The translations under genes and the position numbers were made by a program. 64,000 nucleotides of DNA from Sphingomonas naphthae (lineage in GTDB: Bacteria > Pseudomonadota > Alphaproteobacteria > Sphingomonadales > Sphingomonadaceae), in the NCBI RefSeq assembly GCF_028607085.1, contig NZ_CP117411.1, positions 744,001 through 808,000 on the forward strand. Direction: 5' to 3'. Under the pieces are notes generated by a model, which was given only the letters and a program-made list of their open reading frames with translations, had not been told where the DNA came from and did not search any database. Shown piece after piece: positions 19,745 to 28,634 of the stretch. Numbering within the stretch: position 1 is the stretch's first letter; the number at the start of each line of letters is the position of its first letter.

Positions 19745-20383
19745 TTACCCCTGCGGCGGCACCACCACCTCGTCCGCCGGCTTCTCCGCGTTGAGGCCGT
19801 GTTTCATCAGCATCGGCACGTTGGCGATGGCGAACAGGAAGGTGGCGGGCATAGCGCCCCAGAGCTTGTAGCCCAGCCAGAAATCGGTCGTGCTGGTCCG
19901 CCATACCGCTTCATTGGCGGCGGCCATGACGATGAAGAACAAGGCCCAGTTGCGTGACAGCAGCACCCAGCCGCGCCCGTCCAGCCCCGGATAGGCGCTG
20001 CCCAGCGCCAGCTTGAGCGTGGGGCGGCCGGTGGCGAGGCCGAACCAGAGGATGCCCGACACCATCAGATAATAGAGGGTCGGCTTCACCTTGATGAACC
20101 AATCCTGCTTCAGCCAGATCGTCAGCCCGCCCAGCACCAGCACCATCACGCTGGAGAACCATTGCATCGGTGAGATGTGGCCGAAGCGGAGGCGCGACAC
20201 GATCATCGCCACCGCCGTCGCGGCCATGAACACGGCGGTCGCGGCGAAGATGTTCTTGCCCGTCAGCGTATAGGCCAGAAAATAGATCGCGAGCGGCCCG
20301 AGATCGAGCGCGAGGCGGACCAGCGGCGGCGGATCGGTGCGCGTGCTGGCGGGGGCGGTGGCGGACGTGGGGGCGGGGCTCAT
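19745..20383 (-). CDS. yciB: Inner membrane septation protein A (YciB/IspZ family)
   Basis: A 212-residue polytopic membrane protein with about five to six hydrophobic helices. Family motifs are LGPLAIYFLAYTLTG, FGHISPMQWFSS, FIKVKPTLYYLMVSGIL and NEAVWRTSTTDFW. The family affects envelope integrity and septation. It is the last gene of the dapF-mtaB-ftsY-yciB operon, overlapping ftsY by four bases (ATGA). The 19519-19744 stretch downstream holds no gene I can support. Confidence 0.9.
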   Translation of the reverse strand: MSPAPTSATAPASTRTDPPPLVRLALDLGPLAIYFLAYTLTGKNIFAATAVFMAATAVAMIVSRLRFGHISPMQWFSSVMVLVLGGLTIWLKQDWFIKVKPTLYYLMVSGILWFGLATGRPTLKLALGSAYPGLDGRGWVLLSRNWALFFIVMAAANEAVWRTSTTDFWLGYKLWGAMPATFLFAIANVPMLMKHGLNAEKPADEVVVPPQG

Positions 20384-21312
20384 CGCGCGATCCGCTCGAC
20401 GCCGGCGATGGCCCTGGCGACTTCCTCGGGCGCGAAGGGGCGCAAATCGTTGATCGTCTCGCCCACGCCGATGGCGTGGATCGGCAGGCCGTATTTCTCG
20501 GCCGCCGCGACCAGCACGCCGCCGCGCGCGGTGCCGTCGAGCTTGGTCATGACGAGGCCGGTCACCCCCGCCTCGCGCCCGAACACCTCGATCTGCTTGA
20601 GCGCGTTCTGCCCGGTGGTGGCATCCAGCACGAGCAGCACGTTATGCGGCGCCGCCGCGTTGAGCCGACCCAGCACGCGGCGGATCTTGGACAGTTCGTC
20701 CATCAGCCCCGCCTTGTTCTGGAGGCGGCCTGCGGTGTCGACGATCAGCACGTCGGTGCCCTGCTCGGTGCCGCGCTTGACCCCCTCGAACACCAGGCTG
20801 GCGGCATCGCCCCCCTCGGCGCCCGATATGATCGGCACGCCGATGCGGTCGGCCCACACCTTGAGCTGGCCGATCGCGGCGGCGCGGAACGTGTCGCCCG
20901 CCACCAGCATCACCGAATAATCCTGCTCGGTGAGCGTATGCGCCAGCTTGGCGATGGTGGTCGTCTTGCCCGATCCGTTGACCCCGATCACGAGGATCAC
21001 CTGCGGGCGGGGGAAGGCGTCGATCATCAGCGGTTTCGCGACGGGGCGGAGGATGTCGGCGACCTCCTCGGCCACCACCTTGCGCAGCGCCGCCTCTGTC
21101 ACGCCCATCGCGAACCGCTCGCCCTCCAGCCGGCCGCGTACCCGCGCGGCGGTGGCCGGGCCGAGGTCGGAGGCGATCAGCGCCTCCTCGATCTGGTCGA
21201 GCGTGTCGGCATCGAGCGCCGCCTTGCCGAACAGCCCGTCGAGATTCTCGCCCAGCTTCTCGGACGTGCGGCGGAAACCGCCGAACAGGCGCTCCGTCCA
21301 GGATGTGCTCAT
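20380..21312 (-). CDS. ftsY: Signal recognition particle receptor FtsY
   Basis: SRP-GTPase receptor that docks ribosome-nascent chain complexes at the membrane. The 310-residue form lacks the long acidic A domain and starts directly with the amphipathic helix (TERLFGGFRRTSEKLGENL). The NG domain shows GVNGSGKTTTIAKLA (G1), DTFRAAAIGQLKVWA, DTAGRLQNK (G3), TKLDGTARGG (G4) and GVGETINDLRPF. ATG 21312 overlaps the mtaB stop as ATGA. Its SRP partner ffh lies in the same window at 26.6 kb. Confidence 0.96.
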   Translation of the reverse strand: MSTSWTERLFGGFRRTSEKLGENLDGLFGKAALDADTLDQIEEALIASDLGPATAARVRGRLEGERFAMGVTEAALRKVVAEEVADILRPVAKPLMIDAFPRPQVILVIGVNGSGKTTTIAKLAHTLTEQDYSVMLVAGDTFRAAAIGQLKVWADRIGVPIISGAEGGDAASLVFEGVKRGTEQGTDVLIVDTAGRLQNKAGLMDELSKIRRVLGRLNAAAPHNVLLVLDATTGQNALKQIEVFGREAGVTGLVMTKLDGTARGGVLVAAAEKYGLPIHAIGVGETINDLRPFAPEEVARAIAGVERIAR

Positions 21313-22562
21313 GCGGGGGTTCCGATCAAAGTGTCGTCCTGGGTGGTGTGGATGCGGGTATCGACGATCGTGCCGGGTGGGGCCGGGCGATCGAGCGTGA
21401 CGCGGGCAAAGTTCCCGGCGTGGCCCGAAGTTCCGCCACGCTCGACCAGCACGCGCTGGGTGCCGCCGACGAGGCCGGCGAGCCATGCGTCGCGGCGGGC
21501 GGTGGCCTTCTCGCGGAGCGCGCGGGCGCGGGCGAGGATGATCTCGCGGGTGAGCTGCGGCATCCGCGCGGCCGGCGTGGTGGCGCGCGGCGAGTAAGGG
21601 AAGATGTGCGCGTGGACCACGTCGCAATCGTCGAGCAGCGCCAGCGTGTTGGCGGCCATCGCGTCGGTTTCGGTGGGGAAACCGGCGATCAGGTCGGCGC
21701 CGATCGCGATATCGGGGCGGCGGGCCTTGAGGCGGGCGACCAGCTCTACCGCCTGCGCGCGGCTGTGGCGGCGCTTCATCCGCTTGAGGATCATGTCGTC
21801 GCCCGCCTGGAGGGAGAGATGCAGGTGCGGCATCAGCCGGGCCTCGCCGGTGACGAGATCGATCAGCCGATCGTCCAGTTCGACCGCGTCGAGCGAGGAT
21901 AGGCGCAGGCGGGGCAGGGCGGGCACGTCGCGCAGGATGCGCTCGACCAGATGGCCGAGCGTGGGGGTGCCGGGCAGGTCGGCGCCGTAGGCGGTGACGT
22001 CGACGCCGGTGAGTACGACCTCGCGCGCGCCCGCGTCCGTGGCGGCGGCGATGCGGGCGATCACGTCGTGCGGGGCGATCGATCGGCTGGGGCCTCGGCC
22101 GAGCGGGATGATGCAGAAGGTGCAGGCATGGTCACAGCCGTTCTGGACCTCGATGAAGGCGCGGGTGTGGGCTTGAGCCACAACATCCCCGCTCGTCCTG
22201 AGCGCAGTCGAAGGACGTGCCCCAAACGGCCCGCGTGCCTCACGCCCTTCGACGTCGCTCAGGGCGAACGGGGAAGGATAGGCTTGAGCTTCCATCTTGC
22301 GATGATTGGCCACCACATCCGCCACCTCCGCCATCGCCCGAAACGTCTCCGGCTCGGTCGAGGCCGCGCAGCCCGTCACCACGATCCGCGCGTCCGGCCG
22401 CTCGCGCGCCGCCTTGCGGATCGCCTTGCGGGTCTGGGCCAGCGCCTCGGCGGTCACCGCGCAGCTGTTCACCACCACCAGATCGTCGCGCGCGCCCAGC
22501 ATCGCCGCGATCGCGTCGCTTTCGGCGATGTTCAGCCGGCAGCCGAGCGTGACGACCGCCAT
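21309..22562 (-). CDS. mtaB: tRNA t6A37 methylthiotransferase MtaB, carrying an in-frame repeat insertion
   Basis: Radical SAM methylthiotransferase converting t6A37 to ms2t6A in tRNAs. The N-terminal domain holds cluster cysteines (TLGCRLN, VVNSCAVT, VTGCAAS); the radical SAM motif is CDHACTFC, followed by IPLGRGPSRS and GVDVTAYG. The linker between the two domains contains about 37 residues (about 92-128) encoded by a sphingomonad-type palindromic repeat flanked by 9-bp direct repeats. The reading frame is kept, so the gene may still be functional. It starts right after the dapF stop and overlaps ftsY. Confidence 0.92.
   Translation of the reverse strand: MAVVTLGCRLNIAESDAIAAMLGARDDLVVVNSCAVTAEALAQTRKAIRKAARERPDARIVVTGCAASTEPETFRAMAEVADVVANHRKMEAQAYPSPFALSDVEGREARGPFGARPSTALRTSGDVVAQAHTRAFIEVQNGCDHACTFCIIPLGRGPSRSIAPHDVIARIAAATDAGAREVVLTGVDVTAYGADLPGTPTLGHLVERILRDVPALPRLRLSSLDAVELDDRLIDLVTGEARLMPHLHLSLQAGDDMILKRMKRRHSRAQAVELVARLKARRPDIAIGADLIAGFPTETDAMAANTLALLDDCDVVHAHIFPYSPRATTPAARMPQLTREIILARARALREKATARRDAWLAGLVGGTQRVLVERGGTSGHAGNFARVTLDRPAPPGTIVDTRIHTTQDDTLIGTPA
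22170..22289. repeat. Palindromic REP-type element inside mtaB with 9-bp direct repeats
   Basis: The imperfect inverted repeat spans 22188-22219 and 22241-22272 (32-nt arms, five mismatches, 21-nt loop). Its core matches the intergenic element at 51330-51413 (shared core TCCTGAGCG, GTCGAAGGACGTG). The direct repeat GGCTTGAGC occurs at 22170-22178 and 22281-22289, exactly 111 bp apart, a multiple of three. This looks like an insertion with target duplication that preserved the mtaB frame. Confidence 0.85.
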
Positions 22563-23366
22563 TCAGCCGAACCGCGCGAGATCGGCGTCTGCGGTGAAGA
22601 CGTGGGTGGCGGGGCCGGTCATGCGGATCGGCCGGCCGGGCGCCCAGTCGATCGTGAGCGACCCGCCGGGCAGCGCCACCTCGACCGGGCCGTCCACCAG
22701 ACCGGCGCGGATCGCCGCCACCGCCGTCGCGCAGGCGCCGGTGCCGCACGCCTGGGTCAGCCCCACGCCGCGCTCCCACACGCGCAGGCGGATCAGCCCG
22801 CGCGACACCACGGTGGCGACGTTGACGTTGACCCGCTCGGGAAAGATCGGGTCATGCTCGATCTCCGGCCCGATCCGCTCCAGTTCGACCGCGTCGGTAT
22901 CGGGCACGAAGAAGATGACATGCGGGTTGCCCACATTCACCGCCGCCGGATTTTCCAGTTGCTCCCACGCCAGCGGCATGAACGCGGTGTCCATCGCATA
23001 GGCCAGCGGGATCTCGCCCCAGCCGAAGCGGGGCGCGCCCATGTCCACCGTCGCCTGCGCGCCATCGGTATCGCCGGTGAGAAGGCCGCCCAATGTCTCG
23101 ATCGTGCCGCCGCCGATCAGCAGCGCCACGCAGCGCGAGGCATTGCCGCACGCCTCGACCTCGCCGCCGTCGGCGTTCCAGATCCGCATCCGCACGTCGG
23201 CGATCGTGGAGGGCTCCATCACGATCAGCTGATCGCAGCCGACGCCCGTGCGGCGATCGGCGATCGCGCGCGCCTGCGCCGGCGTCAGCGCCAGCGCATC
23301 GGCGCGCGCGTCGATCACGACAAAATCATTGCCCAGACCGTGCATCTTGTGGAAGCGGAATGCCAT
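22563..23366 (-). CDS. dapF: Diaminopimelate epimerase
   Basis: Converts LL- to meso-diaminopimelate for lysine and peptidoglycan synthesis. 267 residues. The start region FRFHKMHGLGNDFVVID is diagnostic. The two catalytic cysteines lie in EACGNASRC and TQACGTGACATAV. ATG 23366 gives the usual family N terminus; a GTG at 23384 would add six residues. The start codon overlaps that of the divergent DUF924 gene in a CCATGG site. First gene of the dapF-mtaB-ftsY-yciB operon. Confidence 0.95.
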   Translation of the reverse strand: MAFRFHKMHGLGNDFVVIDARADALALTPAQARAIADRRTGVGCDQLIVMEPSTIADVRMRIWNADGGEVEACGNASRCVALLIGGGTIETLGGLLTGDTDGAQATVDMGAPRFGWGEIPLAYAMDTAFMPLAWEQLENPAAVNVGNPHVIFFVPDTDAVELERIGPEIEHDPIFPERVNVNVATVVSRGLIRLRVWERGVGLTQACGTGACATAVAAIRAGLVDGPVEVALPGGSLTIDWAPGRPIRMTGPATHVFTADADLARFG

Positions 23367-23940
23367 GGCGCGCGATCTAGGCACGACGGGCTCCCAAGTC
23401 CACCAAGAGGCGGAGGCCGTGTTGCACTTCTGGCTGGCGGAGGTGCCGCCGGAGAAGCGCTTCGCCCGCGACGACGCGCTCGACGCCGAATGCGCCGCGC
23501 GTTTCGGGGCGCTTCGGGATGCGGTGGTGGCGGGTCATGCGTCGGGTTGGCGGCGCTCGCCCCGGCCGCTGCTGGCGGCGATCGTGCTGATCGACCAGTT
23601 TTCCCGCAACATTTTCCGGGGCAGCGCACAGGCTTTCGCCGCCGATCCGCTGGCGCGGGCGCTGGCGGGCGAGGCGCTGGCGAAGGGCTGGGCGGATCGC
23701 TTCACGGCGGAGGAGCGGCAATTTCTGTGGATGCCCTTCATGCATGCCGAGCATCTCGATACGCAGGTCCGCGCGCAGGCGCTGTTCGCGTCCGTGGGCG
23801 CCGATGCGGCGGCGTTCGCCCGCGCCCATGCCGCCCAGATCGCGCGGTTCGGCCGGTTTCCGCAACGCAATAGCGCACTCGACCGGGCAACCACCGCAGC
23901 GGAAGAAGCGTTCATCGCCAACCCTGCCAATCACTTCTGA
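23365..23940 (+). CDS. DUF924 family protein
   Basis: An about 191-residue all-helical protein of the DUF924 family, related in fold to TPR-like proteins: VLHFWLAEVPPEKRF, LAAIVLIDQFSRNIFRG, FLWMPFMHAEHL and GRFPQRNSAL are the conserved blocks. The function is unknown. The start ATG 23365 overlaps the divergent dapF start. GTG 23419 (VLHFW) has a better ribosome site (AAGAGG, GGAGG) and would remove the unconserved first 18 residues, so the true start is uncertain. Confidence 0.83.
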   Translation: MARDLGTTGSQVHQEAEAVLHFWLAEVPPEKRFARDDALDAECAARFGALRDAVVAGHASGWRRSPRPLLAAIVLIDQFSRNIFRGSAQAFAADPLARALAGEALAKGWADRFTAEERQFLWMPFMHAEHLDTQVRAQALFASVGADAAAFARAHAAQIARFGRFPQRNSALDRATTAAEEAFIANPANHF

Positions 23941-24062
23941 GGGAAAACGGCCGAAATCCGGTGTTTCCGCAACATTACGACACATCCATTCCAGCGAATT
24001 GCGGGGCGCGGAAACGCCGATCATGCTAAGAGGCTGTTGCAGGGCAGCATGAAAGATCGCGC

Positions 24063-25082
24063 ATGGAGTATCGCTCGCTCGCCGACCTGAACGACACGGT
24101 CTGCCGCCAGATCGACCGGATTCCGCCGGACGTGTCGCTGGTGGTCGGGGTGCCCCGCAGCGGGCTGCTGGCCGCCAATCTGATCGCGCTCAACCTCAAT
24201 CTGCCGCTGCTCGATCTGGAGGCGTGGCTGCATGGGCTGGCGCCGCATGTCGGCCGCACGGTGCGATCGACGATGAAGGCGCGCGATCGGGAGCGCGTGC
24301 TGGTGGTGGATGACAGCATCCTTTCCGGCGAATCGATGGTGACGGTGCGCGAGCGGGTGGCGGCGGCCAGGCCGGATGCCGACGTGTTGTATTGCGCGGT
24401 CTATGGCGCGGGCGGCGATCACCCGGAAGTCGATCTCACGCTGGAGAGCGTCGCCCACCCCCGCATCTTCCAGTGGAATCTGATGCGCCACAACCGGCTG
24501 GCCACCGCCTGCTTCGATATCGATGGCGTGCTGTGCGCCGATCCCGAGCATCATGAGAATGACGACGGGCCGCTCTACGAACAGTTCGTGCTGAACGCCC
24601 GGCCGCTGCTGGTGCCGGGGGTGCGGATCGGCCATCTCGTCACCAGCCGCCTCGAACGCTTCCGCCCGCAGACCGAGGCGTGGCTCGACGCGCGCGGCAT
24701 CGAATATGACCGGCTGTGGATGATCGACCTGCCGACCGCCGAGGAGCGGCGCCGGCTGAAGGCGCATGCGCCGCACAAGGCGCGGGTCTATCGCGAGACG
24801 GGCGCCTGCCTGTTCGTCGAGAGCGAGGACCGGCAGGCGCAGACGATCGCCGAACTGAGCGGCCTGCCGGTGCTGAGCATCGAGGGGCAGAGGATGGTGT
24901 GGCCGGATGGATCGGGCGCCGCCTCCCGCCGCCGCCACGCGCAACGCTGGACCAGCCCGGCTCCGGCCGCGCGCACCCCCAAGGCGATGGCCGCGCGGAT
25001 CGCCAGGGTGGCGCTGGGGCCGGCGGGCTATGCGGCGCTCAAGGGCTTCGTTCGCGGCGGAGCCAGCAAGGCGACATCGTAA
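24063..25082 (+). CDS. Phosphoribosyltransferase-HAD fusion protein
   Basis: A 339-residue two-domain protein. Residues 1-140 form a type I phosphoribosyltransferase with the PRPP loop VLVVDDSILSGESM near 79-92. Residues 145-280 look like a HAD phosphatase with CFDIDGVLC near 150-158. The C-terminal 60 residues are basic and not assigned. The pair of domains could transfer phosphoribose and then dephosphorylate the product, as in phosphoribosyl-lipid or glycan routes; this is inference only. It lies 117 bp upstream of a TPR-radical SAM gene on the same strand and may be co-transcribed. The substrate is unknown. Confidence 0.8.
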   Translation: MEYRSLADLNDTVCRQIDRIPPDVSLVVGVPRSGLLAANLIALNLNLPLLDLEAWLHGLAPHVGRTVRSTMKARDRERVLVVDDSILSGESMVTVRERVAAARPDADVLYCAVYGAGGDHPEVDLTLESVAHPRIFQWNLMRHNRLATACFDIDGVLCADPEHHENDDGPLYEQFVLNARPLLVPGVRIGHLVTSRLERFRPQTEAWLDARGIEYDRLWMIDLPTAEERRRLKAHAPHKARVYRETGACLFVESEDRQAQTIAELSGLPVLSIEGQRMVWPDGSGAASRRRHAQRWTSPAPAARTPKAMAARIARVALGPAGYAALKGFVRGGASKATS

Positions 25083-25199
25083 CAACACGGCCATGCTTCT
25101 GCCTCCCCAGGGGCATGGCGCGTATGATCCACACCCGCCCCTTGGCGGATGCCCCCATTGCGCCTATCTTCTCAACCGGATCGAAGGAGTTTTTCCAGC

Positions 25200-26453
25200 T
25201 TGCTGCTGCGTGCCCGCCCGTACATCATCAAGGGCGACGAGGCGCGGGACCGCCGCGACTGGCCCGCCGCCGAAGCCGCTTACGAGATCGCGCTGCGCCG
25301 CGAACCCAAGCGCCCCGGCGTGTGGATGCAATATGGCCATGTCATGCTGGAGACCGGCCGCCCGGACAAGGCGCTGGAGGCATACACCCGCGCCGACCAG
25401 CTTCGTCCCGGCACGGTCGACAGCAATCTGTGCATCGGCCACGCGCTGAAGAATCTCGGCCGGCTGGAGGATGCGCACGCCGCGTATTCGCGCACGCTGG
25501 AGATCGAGCCCGATTATTATCCGGCGCTGCGCGAGCGGGCGCGGGTCAGCCCCCGCCCGGCGGACTTCACGCCCGACCGGCTGAATTATGTGATGCTCGG
25601 CACCACCGGGCTGTGCAACGCCTCCTGCCTGCATTGCCCGACCGGCAAGGATTCGACCGCGCACGTCCCCCGCATCCCGATGGCGATGCCGCTGTTCCGC
25701 AAGATCATCGACGAACTGGCCGACATGGGTCTGCCGATCATGGGCCAGATCGCCTTCGGCCTGTTCGGCGACGGCCTGGTCGATCCCTTCGTGGTCGAGC
25801 GGGTGCGCTATGCCCGCGAGAAACTGCCGCATGTGCCGATCTCGGTGAACAGCAACGCCGCCGCCTACGATCCCAAGAAACATGCCGTGCTGGCCGACAT
25901 CCCCGGCGTCATCATCGGCCTGCACAGCGAATCGATCGTGCCGGAGACGTTCAATCACCTGATGGCGCCGCTGCGCCACGAGCGGGTGATCGTGAAATAT
26001 GAGATGATCATGGCGCAATTCCCCGGCCGGGTGCACGCCTCCATCCCGGTCAGCCGCGCCAATCTCGACGAGGTGCAGCAGACGAAGAAATGGTTCGAGG
26101 ATCGCGGCGCCGCCAACGTCATCATCGTGCCGCTGATGAGCCGCTGCGCGACCGATCTGCGCCTGTTCAACCAGATTTCGATCTCGCCCGAGATCAACCG
26201 CTGCGGCCCCTCCGCGCTGGAGGATCTGGCGATCGACTGCGACGGGCTGATGCTCGCCTGCTGCCAGGATTTTCGCCGCACCGAGCCGATCGGTAACCTC
26301 AAGACGCAGAGCTTGCGCGAGGTGATCTACGGCGAGGTCCGCCGAGACAGAATGCGCGCCTTCGAGGAGGGGCAGCACGACACGTTCGACAGCTGCTCGA
26401 AATGCTATGGCGACCGGATCGACGCGATCGAGCGCGAGATGGCGCTGGTGTGA
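25200..26453 (+). CDS. TPR-radical SAM/SPASM domain protein
   Basis: A 417-residue protein. Residues 1-115 carry about three TPR units (DEARDRRDWPAAEAAYEIAL; GHALKNLGRLEDAHAAYSR). A radical SAM domain has the [4Fe-4S] motif CNASCLHC (Cys 139, 143, 146). A C-terminal SPASM-like cysteine set is in NRCGPSALEDL, LMLACCQDF and DSCSKCYGD. The start TTG 25200 is chosen because GAAGGAG lies 10 nt upstream and the TPR starts there; the frame also opens upstream at 25149. The substrate is unknown; TPR suggests a protein or peptide partner. A strong hairpin follows the stop. Confidence 0.82.
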   Translation: MLLRARPYIIKGDEARDRRDWPAAEAAYEIALRREPKRPGVWMQYGHVMLETGRPDKALEAYTRADQLRPGTVDSNLCIGHALKNLGRLEDAHAAYSRTLEIEPDYYPALRERARVSPRPADFTPDRLNYVMLGTTGLCNASCLHCPTGKDSTAHVPRIPMAMPLFRKIIDELADMGLPIMGQIAFGLFGDGLVDPFVVERVRYAREKLPHVPISVNSNAAAYDPKKHAVLADIPGVIIGLHSESIVPETFNHLMAPLRHERVIVKYEMIMAQFPGRVHASIPVSRANLDEVQQTKKWFEDRGAANVIIVPLMSRCATDLRLFNQISISPEINRCGPSALEDLAIDCDGLMLACCQDFRRTEPIGNLKTQSLREVIYGEVRRDRMRAFEEGQHDTFDSCSKCYGDRIDAIEREMALV

Positions 26454-26458
26454 TCGTT

Positions 26459-26485
26459 GGGGATGGCAAGTGCCTTGCCATCCCC
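26459..26485 (+). terminator. Hairpin terminator after the radical SAM gene
   Basis: Perfect 12-bp stem GGGGATGGCAAG / CTTGCCATCCCC with a 3-nt loop, starting five bases after the radical SAM stop codon and followed by a short T-containing stretch (ACTTTCCCC). It probably separates this gene from ffh. The lack of a long U-run leaves a repeat-element origin possible. Confidence 0.6.
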
Positions 26486-26620
26486 GCCACTTTCCCCTAG
26501 GGCCCCCGCGATCGTTCAGGGGAACGTGAAGCGCGAAGCGGCCGAGGCCGCACGCTGGCCGGCGAGGTTTCGCCCGCCGGCGTATTTTGCGTTTTACCTC
26601 CCCGCACGGAGAATTTGCGT

Positions 26621-28117
26621 ATGTTCGACAGCCTGAGCGACCGCCTTGGCGGCGTATTCGATCGGCTCCGCGGCCGCGGCGCGCTGACCGAGGCGGACGT
26701 GCGCGCGGCGATGCGCGAGGTTCGCATCGCTCTGCTCGAGGCCGATGTCGCGCTGCCGGTGGTGCGCGAATTCGTGGACAAGGCGACCGAGGCGGCGATC
26801 GGCCAGAACGTATTGAAGTCGATCACCCCCGGCCAGCAGGTCGTGAAGATCGTCAACGACGCGCTGGTCGAGATGCTGGGCGGCGGCGCCGCCGATCTCG
26901 AGCTGGGCGTGACCCCGCCGGCCGTCATCATGATGGTCGGCCTGCAAGGGTCGGGCAAGACGACCACCACCGCCAAGATCGCGCGCCGCCTGCGCGAGAA
27001 GGGCGCGAAGAAGGTGCTGATGGCGTCGCTCGACGTCAACCGCCCGGCCGCGCAGGAGCAGCTGGCGGTGCTGGGCACCCAGGCCGACGTGCAGACCCTG
27101 CCGATCGTGGCGGGGCAGCAGCCGGTCGAGATCGCGCGGCGCGCGGTGCAGGCGGCGAAGCTCCAGGGCTTTGACGTGGTGATGCTCGACACGGCGGGCC
27201 GCCTGCATGTCGATCAGGCGCTGATGGACGAGATGAAGGCGGTCGCGAGCGTCGCGACCCCGCATGAGGTCCTCCTCGTCGTCGACGCGCTGACCGGGCA
27301 GGACGCGGTCAACGTCGCGCGCAGCTTCTCCGAGCAGGTGTCGCTGACCGGCGTGGTGCTGACCCGCATGGACGGCGACGCGCGCGGCGGCGCGGCGCTC
27401 TCGATGCGGGCGATCACCGGCAAGCCGATCAAGTTCATCGGCACGGGCGAAAAGCTCGACGGGATCGAGCCGTTCCACCCCGAGCGGGTCGCCGGGCGCA
27501 TCCTGGGCATGGGCGATGTCGTCAGCCTCGTCGAGCGCGCGGCCGAGACGATCAAGGTCGAGGAAGCGGAGGCGATGGCCGCCCGCATGGCCAAGGGCCA
27601 GTTCGACATGAACGATCTGGCCAAGCAGCTCGGCCAGATGCGCCGCATGGGCGGGCTGGGCGCGCTGGCGGGGATGCTGCCGGGCGTGAAGCAGGTGAAG
27701 CAGGCGATGGCCTCGGGTGCTGCCAACGACAAGACGCTCGTGCGGCTGGAGGCGATCATCCAGTCGATGACGCCCAAGGAGCGCACCCGGCCCGACCTGC
27801 TCAACGCCAAGCGCAAGATCCGCGTCGCCAAGGGCTCCGGCACCACGGTGCAGGAGGTCAACAAGCTCCTGAAGATGCATCAGGACATGGCGACCATGAT
27901 GAAGAAGATGAAGAAGATGGGCGGCCTGAAGGGCCTCGCCGCGATGTTCGGCGGGGGCGGTGGCGCCGGCGGAATGGGTGGCATGGGCGGCCCGGGCGGC
28001 CCGGGCGGCGCCGCGCCACAGCTTCCGCCCGGCGGGCTCGGCGGTCTGCCCGGCCTGCCCGGTGGCGGCCCCGGCGGGCTCCCACCCGGCTTCCAGAATT
28101 TTTTGAAGAAACGCTGA
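26621..28117 (+). CDS. ffh: Signal recognition particle protein Ffh
   Basis: SRP GTPase subunit of 498 residues that binds signal sequences and 4.5S RNA. The NG domain shows [49 protein letters not shown] and [12 protein letters not shown]. The M domain contains the RNA-binding region [11 protein letters not shown] and the Met-rich [17 protein letters not shown] helix. The last 60 residues are unusually rich in Gly, Pro and Met. ATG 26621 is chosen over TTG 26615 because CGGAGA sits 9 nt upstream. It is followed 31 bp later by rpsP. Confidence 0.97.
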   Translation: MFDSLSDRLGGVFDRLRGRGALTEADVRAAMREVRIALLEADVALPVVREFVDKATEAAIGQNVLKSITPGQQVVKIVNDALVEMLGGGAADLELGVTPPAVIMMVGLQGSGKTTTTAKIARRLREKGAKKVLMASLDVNRPAAQEQLAVLGTQADVQTLPIVAGQQPVEIARRAVQAAKLQGFDVVMLDTAGRLHVDQALMDEMKAVASVATPHEVLLVVDALTGQDAVNVARSFSEQVSLTGVVLTRMDGDARGGAALSMRAITGKPIKFIGTGEKLDGIEPFHPERVAGRILGMGDVVSLVERAAETIKVEEAEAMAARMAKGQFDMNDLAKQLGQMRRMGGLGALAGMLPGVKQVKQAMASGAANDKTLVRLEAIIQSMTPKERTRPDLLNAKRKIRVAKGSGTTVQEVNKLLKMHQDMATMMKKMKKMGGLKGLAAMFGGGGGAGGMGGMGGPGGPGGAAPQLPPGGLGGLPGLPGGGPGGLPPGFQNFLKKR

Positions 28118-28148
28118 ATTTAGACCTGATTTTAGAAGGGAAGAACCA

Positions 28149-28553
28149 ATGTCCGTATCCATTCGTCTGTCGCGCGGCGGCTCCAAGAAGCGCCCCTATT
28201 ACCGCATCGTCGTCGCCAACTCGCGCAGCCCGCGCGACGGCGCCTTCATCGAGAAGATCGGCACCTACAACCCGCTGCTCGCCAAGGATGACGAGAAGCG
28301 CGTCGTGCTCGACGCCGAGCGCGCCAAGCACTGGCTGTCGGTGGGCGCGCAGCCGACCGACCGCGTCGCGCGCTTCCTCGACGTCGCCGGCGTGAAGGAG
28401 CGTCCGGCCCGCAATAACCCGAAGAAGGCCGAGCCCGGCGACAAGGCCAAGGAGCGCGCCGAGGAGCGTGCGACCAAGGCCGCCGAAGCCGCTGCCGCCG
28501 CCAACCCGCCGGCGGCCGAAGAGCCCGCCGCCGAAGAGACCGCCGAGGCGTGA
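28149..28553 (+). CDS. rpsP: 30S ribosomal protein S16
   Basis: Small-subunit ribosomal protein. Residues 1-80 are the conserved S16 domain ([34 protein letters not shown]). The remaining 50 residues are a charged Lys/Glu/Ala-rich tail ([19 protein letters not shown]), a type of extension seen in alphaproteobacterial S16. A good ribosome site (GAAGGGAAG) is present. The usual next genes would be rimM, trmD and rplS, but a terminator and a repeat lie between rpsP and rimM here. Confidence 0.97.
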   Translation: MSVSIRLSRGGSKKRPYYRIVVANSRSPRDGAFIEKIGTYNPLLAKDDEKRVVLDAERAKHWLSVGAQPTDRVARFLDVAGVKERPARNNPKKAEPGDKAKERAEERATKAAEAAAAANPPAAEEPAAEETAEA

Positions 28554-28560
28554 TCTCGTG

Positions 28561-28595
28561 GGGCCTGCCCGTCCTTCGGGATGGGCGGGCCCTTT
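28561..28595 (+). terminator. Rho-independent terminator with UUCG tetraloop after rpsP
   Basis: A 14-bp stem (left arm 28561-28574, right arm 28579-28592, two G-U pairs) closed by a TTCG loop and followed by TTTC. It begins seven bases after the rpsP stop codon. It should end most transcripts from ffh-rpsP before rimM or act as an attenuator. Confidence 0.8.
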
Positions 28596-28634
28596 CAATC
28601 GAGGGGTTGGCAAGCCGCCAGCCCCCCCCTGCAA

